A stretch of DNA of 10,019 nt. It comes from CAUZEB01 sp963578655. GTDB lineage: Bacteria; Chloroflexota; Dehalococcoidia; Lucifugimonadales; CAUZEB01. Below the pieces are notes generated by a model that saw only the letters and a program-made list of their open reading frames with translations, made no database searches and was not told the origin of the DNA. The position numbers and the translations under genes were made by a program. The stretch's first letter is position 1, and each line of letters opens with the position of its first letter. Below are positions 7,742 to 10,019 of the stretch, in pieces. Location of the stretch: positions 1 to 10,019 of the forward strand of contig CAUZEB010000059.1 of the NCBI GenBank assembly GCA_963578655.1. Direction: 5' to 3'.

Positions 7742-7854
7742 CGGTGACCTATTTTCCCACGTCCTTGCGGGCGCAGTATCGTCGGCGCTGAACCGTTTCA
7801 CTTCCGTGTTCGGGATGGGGACGGGTGGTACCGGCTCGCTAGAACTACCAGAGG
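7735..7854 (-). rRNA. rrf: 5S ribosomal RNA (solitary gene)
   Basis: The minus strand holds a 120-nt sequence with the diagnostic 5S core CCCGAACACGGAAGTGAAACG-like segment (near 7797-7818) and a terminal helix CCTCTGG/CCAGGGG pairing both ends (7854-7848 with 7741-7735). The GGGAAAATAGGTCACCGCC stretch near the 3' end is also typical. The ends are taken from helix I and may be off by one or two bases. No 23S or 16S sequence lies upstream (plus-strand positions above 7855) or downstream, so this copy is not the tail of a local rrn operon. A strong promoter directly upstream supports independent transcription. Confidence 0.95.
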
Positions 7855-7907
7855 AAATTTTTAACTTAAAGTTACGCTGTCAACCATTAAGATCATTCAG
7901 CCACATA

Positions 7908-7936
7908 AGTATATTAAATCTTCCGAATAGTGTCAA
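7908..7936 (-). promoter_or_regulatory. Promoter of the 5S rRNA gene with UP-like element
   Basis: A perfect TTGACA (7936-7931) and TATACT (7913-7908) are separated by 17 bp on the minus strand. Initiation near 7901 would give a precursor leader of about 47 nt. Upstream of the -35 box, 7942-7977 is almost entirely A/T, with A and T tracts like the UP elements of rRNA promoters. A second TTGACA (7883-7878) has no good -10 partner. Confidence 0.75.
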
Positions 7937-7991
7937 TGTGAATTCATAAAATAAAATATGTTTTTAAAGTTATTACAGTTACGAGAATATC

Positions 7992-8021
7992 TTGACGGAA
8001 TCAATCACACGATGCTACTCT
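7992..8021 (+). promoter_or_regulatory. Possible promoter of the HesB/IscA-like gene
   Basis: TTGACG (7992-7997) and TACTCT (8016-8021) are 18 bp apart on the plus strand, in a divergent layout with the 5S promoter. The -10 match is only moderate. If used, transcription would start near 8028 and the 27-bp tandem duplication would lie in the 5' leader. Confidence 0.3.
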
Positions 8022-8043
8022 CTTTAATGACCTATGTGTCCTT

Positions 8044-8097
8044 GGATATTTAAACGATCAATCGAACATAGGATATTTAAACGATCAATCGAACATA
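8044..8097 (+). repeat. Perfect 27-bp tandem duplication (two copies)
   Basis: Positions 8044-8070 and 8071-8097 are identical and directly adjacent. Each unit begins GGATATTTAAAC and contains CGATCAATCG, whose CGAT and ATCG arms form a short inverted repeat. The array ends about 11 bases before the Shine-Dalgarno site of the HesB/IscA-like gene. Perfect identity suggests a recent duplication or selection for two sites, for example operator copies. No known regulator motif was recognised. Confidence 0.9.
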
Positions 8098-8108
8098 ATT
8101 GGAATGAG

Positions 8109-8114
8109 AGGTGA
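8109..8114 (+). promoter_or_regulatory. Shine-Dalgarno site that favours the TTG start at 8120
   Basis: AGGTGA matches the anti-Shine-Dalgarno complement and ends five bases before the TTG at 8120. It overlaps the GTG at 8111, the alternative start, which has only a weak GAG-rich sequence ahead of it. The TTG therefore looks the likelier initiation codon. Confidence 0.5.
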
Positions 8115-8119
8115 ATGCC

Positions 8120-8692
8120 TTGGTTACTACTCCAATCATAGAGGTCACTCCGTTAGCTGCTGCGAAATTAGAAGATGTTGTTAAAAAACAAGGCAAGGAA
8201 GACGGAAAAATGCTGAGGGTCATGGTGATGCCAGGGCCAGATGGTAGCGTCCAGTATATGTTGGGTCTTGAGAAAGAAGCAAAGGCGGACGACTTCATCG
8301 TAGATACCGAAACTATACAGGTCCTAGTTGATTCAGAAAGTGTGCCCCTTGTGGAGGGATCGCAAATTGACTATGTGGATGGACTTATGAGAAGTGGGTT
8401 CGTCATAAGTAATCCTAATTTTCATGCTGGTGGCGGTTGCGGCTGTGGTGGCGGTGGCGGTGGTGGTTGTGGCGGCGGCGGCGAAGGCGGCGGTGGTGGC
8501 GGCGGTTGTGGCTGTGGTGGCGGTGGCGGTGGTGGTTGTGGCGGCGGTGGCGGCGGCGGCTGCGGCTGTGGTGGCGGCGGTGGTGGCGGCGGTGGTGGCG
8601 AAGGCGGCGGCGGCGGTTGCGGCTGTGGTGGCGGCGGCGAAGGCGGCGGTTGTGGCGAAGGCGGCGGCGGCGGCGGCTGCGGCGGTCATTAA
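8120..8692 (+). CDS. HesB/IscA-family (A-type Fe-S carrier-like) protein with long Gly/Cys tail
   Basis: The first ~100 residues match the A-type Fe-S carrier fold: IIEVTPLAAAKLEDVV opens the domain and the DYVDGLMRSGFVISNPN segment closes it. Family members receive and pass on Fe-S clusters through three cysteines, one mid-domain and two in a C-terminal CxCG motif. Here the mid-domain position (family SGCSG, here PGPDGS) has no cysteine. In fact no cysteine occurs before the tail. The CxCG motif is present but opens a tail of 87 residues: 70 Gly, 12 Cys, 4 Glu and a final His. Counting from the GTG at 8111, the cysteines are 110, 112, 120, 133, 135, 143, 151, 153, 170, 172, 181 and 190, with four CGC pairs. 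With the preferred TTG start the protein is 190 aa, against about 105-120 for ordinary A-type carriers. GTG 8111 would add three residues. It is monocistronic, ended by a strong terminator. Metal or cluster binding by the tail is inference. Confidence 0.85.
   Translation: MVTTPIIEVTPLAAAKLEDVVKKQGKEDGKMLRVMVMPGPDGSVQYMLGLEKEAKADDFIVDTETIQVLVDSESVPLVEGSQIDYVDGLMRSGFVISNPNFHAGGGCGCGGGGGGGCGGGGEGGGGGGGCGCGGGGGGGCGGGGGGGCGCGGGGGGGGGGEGGGGGCGCGGGGEGGGCGEGGGGGGCGGH
8429..8689 (+). repeat. G-rich coding repeat of the Gly/Cys tail
   Basis: The tail is written almost only with GGC, GGT, TGC, TGT and a few GAA codons; no GGA or GGG codon occurs. A 47-bp block at 8432-8478 recurs at 8501-8547 with one mismatch, an offset of 69 bp (23 codons), so part of the tail grew by in-frame duplication. 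Shorter GGCGGT-type units fill the rest. The coding strand is extremely G-rich, in contrast to its A+T-rich surroundings, and holds many GG pairs that could form two-tetrad quadruplexes. Confidence 0.9.
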
Positions 8693-8716
8693 ATACTTTA
8701 GTAGATTTAATTCATT

Positions 8717-8753
8717 AGTGGCTTGACTGGCTAGTCAAGCCACTTTGTTTTTA
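8717..8753 (+). terminator. Intrinsic terminator after the HesB/IscA-like gene
   Basis: AGTGGCTTGACT and AGTCAAGCCACT form a perfect 12-bp stem with a GGCT loop, followed by TTGTTTTTAT. It begins 24 nt after the stop codon. The opposite strand lacks a T run, so it acts on the plus strand only. Confidence 0.92.
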
Positions 8754-8941
8754 TACAGCCTATTACCTAAATTTTAGACTATTCTAATTTCTGATGTCGG
8801 CACATTTATTCTAGCAATTTAATACAAGACCATCAAATTCAACATTAAAAAGATTCATGTGAACCATATCTTGGACAGGCACGACTAGACACACACCTAT
8901 ATGGTACGACTTACACTGTGAGTCAAGTAATTCCCATTATT
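8754..8941. other. A/T-rich intergenic stretch without recognisable genes
   Basis: Between the terminator and the next promoter there is no credible coding frame on either strand, no tRNA-like fold and no obvious repeat. Together with the terminator and leader it makes the 346-nt gap between the two plus-strand genes. Confidence 0.5.
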
Positions 8942-8950
8942 TGCTATAAT
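8942..8950 (+). promoter_or_regulatory. Extended -10 promoter of the TyrA-like gene
   Basis: TGCTATAAT is a perfect extended -10 element (TGnTATAAT). No good -35 box is found 16-18 bp upstream, which extended -10 promoters can do without. Initiation near 8957 would give a leader of about 83 nt. Confidence 0.6.
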
Positions 8951-8955
8951 CAATA

Positions 8956-9026
8956 CATACTCATCGTAAATTTTAGTATGATTGATTAGTGAATTATCTA
9001 CCGGAACTTATTGTATTTTTAAGTTC
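8956..9026 (+). promoter_or_regulatory. Two hairpins in the leader of the TyrA-like gene
   Basis: CATACT/AGTATG (8956-8961 with 8975-8980, 13-nt loop) and GAACTTA/TAAGTTC (9004-9010 with 9020-9026, 9-nt loop) are perfect inverted repeats in the predicted leader. The second ends exactly where the Shine-Dalgarno AAAGGAG (9027-9033) begins, so it could affect ribosome access. Both stems are A/T-rich and may be weak. Confidence 0.3.
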
Positions 9027-9039
9027 AAAGGAGTCTGTC

Positions 9040-10019
9040 TTGGATCGAATAACTATTATTGGAATGGGCCCGATAGGTACATCAATAGGACTGGCGCTAC
9101 GTGCAGCTAAACTAAAGAATACCGAAATTGTCGGCACTTCAGCCGAAAAGCGGAATTTATCTTTAGCAAAGGATATGGGAGCTATAGATAAGTCTATTTC
9201 CAATTTGCGCTCCTCAGTTGAGGGGGCCAAATTGATTATTCTCGACATTTCTATTACTGAAACACGAGAATTTCTTGACGTACTAGGGTCCATAGCTGAC
9301 CCAGGTGTGGTAATTACTGATACTTGCTCGACTAAAGTAAGAGTTAACGATTGGGCTAACGAATATCTTCCTGAGGGCAAATATTTTATAGGTGGAAATC
9401 CGTTATTAAAGAATACGTTGACCGACATTAACGAAGCATCTGCGACCGCCTTTACCGGTAGTAAATATTGCGTCATCCCCAACGAATCTGCAGACAAACA
9501 GGCTGTAAGAACTGTTGTCGGTTTGGTGGAATTATTAGGAGCTGAGCCTCTCTTCTTAGATCCCCACGAACACGACAGTTACGCGACAGCCATGACATAT
9601 CTACCGATTGTTATGTCATCGGCATTAGTGACGACCACATCAAAGAGCCAAGCGTGGAGAGAGATGCATAAACTAGCTTCATCAGAATTTGGTGACTTTT
9701 CAAAATTCGCTGGGAACGATCCACAAGACAACGAGACAGCTTGTTTGTCAAATCCGGAAGCATTAGTTACTTGGATAGACAAGCTGATTCTTGAGTTATA
9801 TTCATACAGAAACTTAATTAATGACAGAAGCGAAGAGCTTTTGGAACAATTCATTCTAGCCTGGGAAGCTCGAGCAAGATGGCAAGCTAATGCAGTGGTT
9901 GAAACTGATGAAACATCCATGCCAAATGCAAGAGAGGCAATGGCTGCCGCGTTTTTAGGAAATAGACTTCTAGATAAATACCGTAACTTGACAGGTAGTG
10001 ACAAAACAAAGCATGACTG
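9040..10019 (+). CDS. Prephenate dehydrogenase-like NAD(P)-binding protein (3' end at window edge)
   Basis: The frame starts at a TTG (9040) with AAAGGAG six bases upstream and stays open for 326 codons to the window end. The last two bases, TG, could begin a TGA stop, so the protein is probably complete or nearly so. The N-terminus is a Rossmann fold with GMGPIG (8-13). DTCSTK (94-99) aligns with the TyrA DVxSxK segment, GGNP (118-121) with GGHP, and DPHEHD (174-179) precedes a helical C-terminal dimerisation-type domain. TyrA proteins oxidatively decarboxylate prephenate or arogenate in tyrosine synthesis. Here the GGHP histidine is Asn120, and the usual SHLPH is TYLPI (186-190). Both family histidines are thus missing, while the serine of the DTCSTK motif remains. 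This may be a paralogue acting on another substrate rather than a true TyrA. No other aromatic amino-acid gene is visible. Confidence 0.8.
   Translation, partial: MDRITIIGMGPIGTSIGLALRAAKLKNTEIVGTSAEKRNLSLAKDMGAIDKSISNLRSSVEGAKLIILDISITETREFLDVLGSIADPGVVITDTCSTKVRVNDWANEYLPEGKYFIGGNPLLKNTLTDINEASATAFTGSKYCVIPNESADKQAVRTVVGLVELLGAEPLFLDPHEHDSYATAMTYLPIVMSSALVTTTSKSQAWREMHKLASSEFGDFSKFAGNDPQDNETACLSNPEALVTWIDKLILELYSYRNLINDRSEELLEQFILAWEARARWQANAVVETDETSMPNAREAMAAAFLGNRLLDKYRNLTGSDKTKHD

Noticed and set aside
7855..7883. Second TTGACA just upstream of 5S as an additional promoter
   Set aside because: No acceptable -10 element 16-18 bp downstream, and it would start inside the mature 5S gene.
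8333..8689. Minus-strand frame of alanine/threonine runs opposite the Gly/Cys tail
   Set aside because: It is the antisense reading of GGC/GGT repeats. The plus-strand frame has a recognisable family domain, a ribosome-binding site and a terminator.
8424..8726. Two other plus-strand frames of Ala/Val and Arg/Trp runs through the same repeat
   Set aside because: Out-of-frame readings of the same GGN repeat, with no start signals and no link to the family domain.
8994..9497. Minus-strand open frame of 167 codons
   Set aside because: Lies entirely antisense to the TTG-started TyrA-like gene, which has clear motifs and a Shine-Dalgarno site; the antisense protein has no recognisable family.
9579..10004. 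Minus-strand open frame of 141 codons
   Set aside because: Antisense to the C-terminal part of the TyrA-like gene; no motif or ribosome-binding site seen.

Overview
The window looks like chromosomal DNA of a free-living bacterium with an A+T-rich genome. The housekeeping genes are standard bacterial ones: EF-Tu, a four-domain ribosomal protein S1, ClpC with a UVR linker, RadA, LarC and 5S rRNA. A Chloroflexota origin (Dehalococcoidia/SAR202-like) would fit the gene set, the lone 5S gene and the frequent non-ATG starts. That placement is an inference from general impression, not shown by any marker read here. No mobile element, CRISPR array or phage gene was seen.

Left part, minus strand (read right to left): rpsA (S1) is followed 36 nt later by clpC, then after 186 nt by radA, then after 36 nt by larC. 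A TTTACA/TATAAT promoter lies just upstream of rpsA. This reads as one long unit for translation, protein quality control, DNA recombination and a nickel-cofactor enzyme. After larC, a second strong promoter drives tRNA-Thr(UGU), tRNA-Tyr(GUA), tRNA-Thr(GGU) and tuf, which runs off the left edge. This is the E. coli thrU-tyrU-glyT-thrT-tufB order without the glycine tRNA.

Middle: a solitary 5S rRNA gene on the minus strand has its own near-consensus promoter, an A/T-rich UP-like upstream segment and a T8 terminator. No 16S or 23S sequence adjoins it on either side.

Right part, plus strand: a 27-bp perfect tandem duplication lies just before an A-type Fe-S carrier (HesB/IscA family) homologue. 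The body of this protein lacks the usual first cysteine. Its C-terminal CxCG motif has grown into an 87-residue tail of 70 Gly, 12 Cys, 4 Glu and one final His. This is the most unusual object in the window. A strong intrinsic terminator closes that gene. After a 346-nt gap with an extended -10 promoter and two leader hairpins comes a TTG-started prephenate dehydrogenase-like protein, complete except possibly for its last base(s). It lacks the conserved active-site histidine of the GGHP motif. Four of the seven protein starts appear to be non-ATG (GTG, CTG, TTG, TTG).
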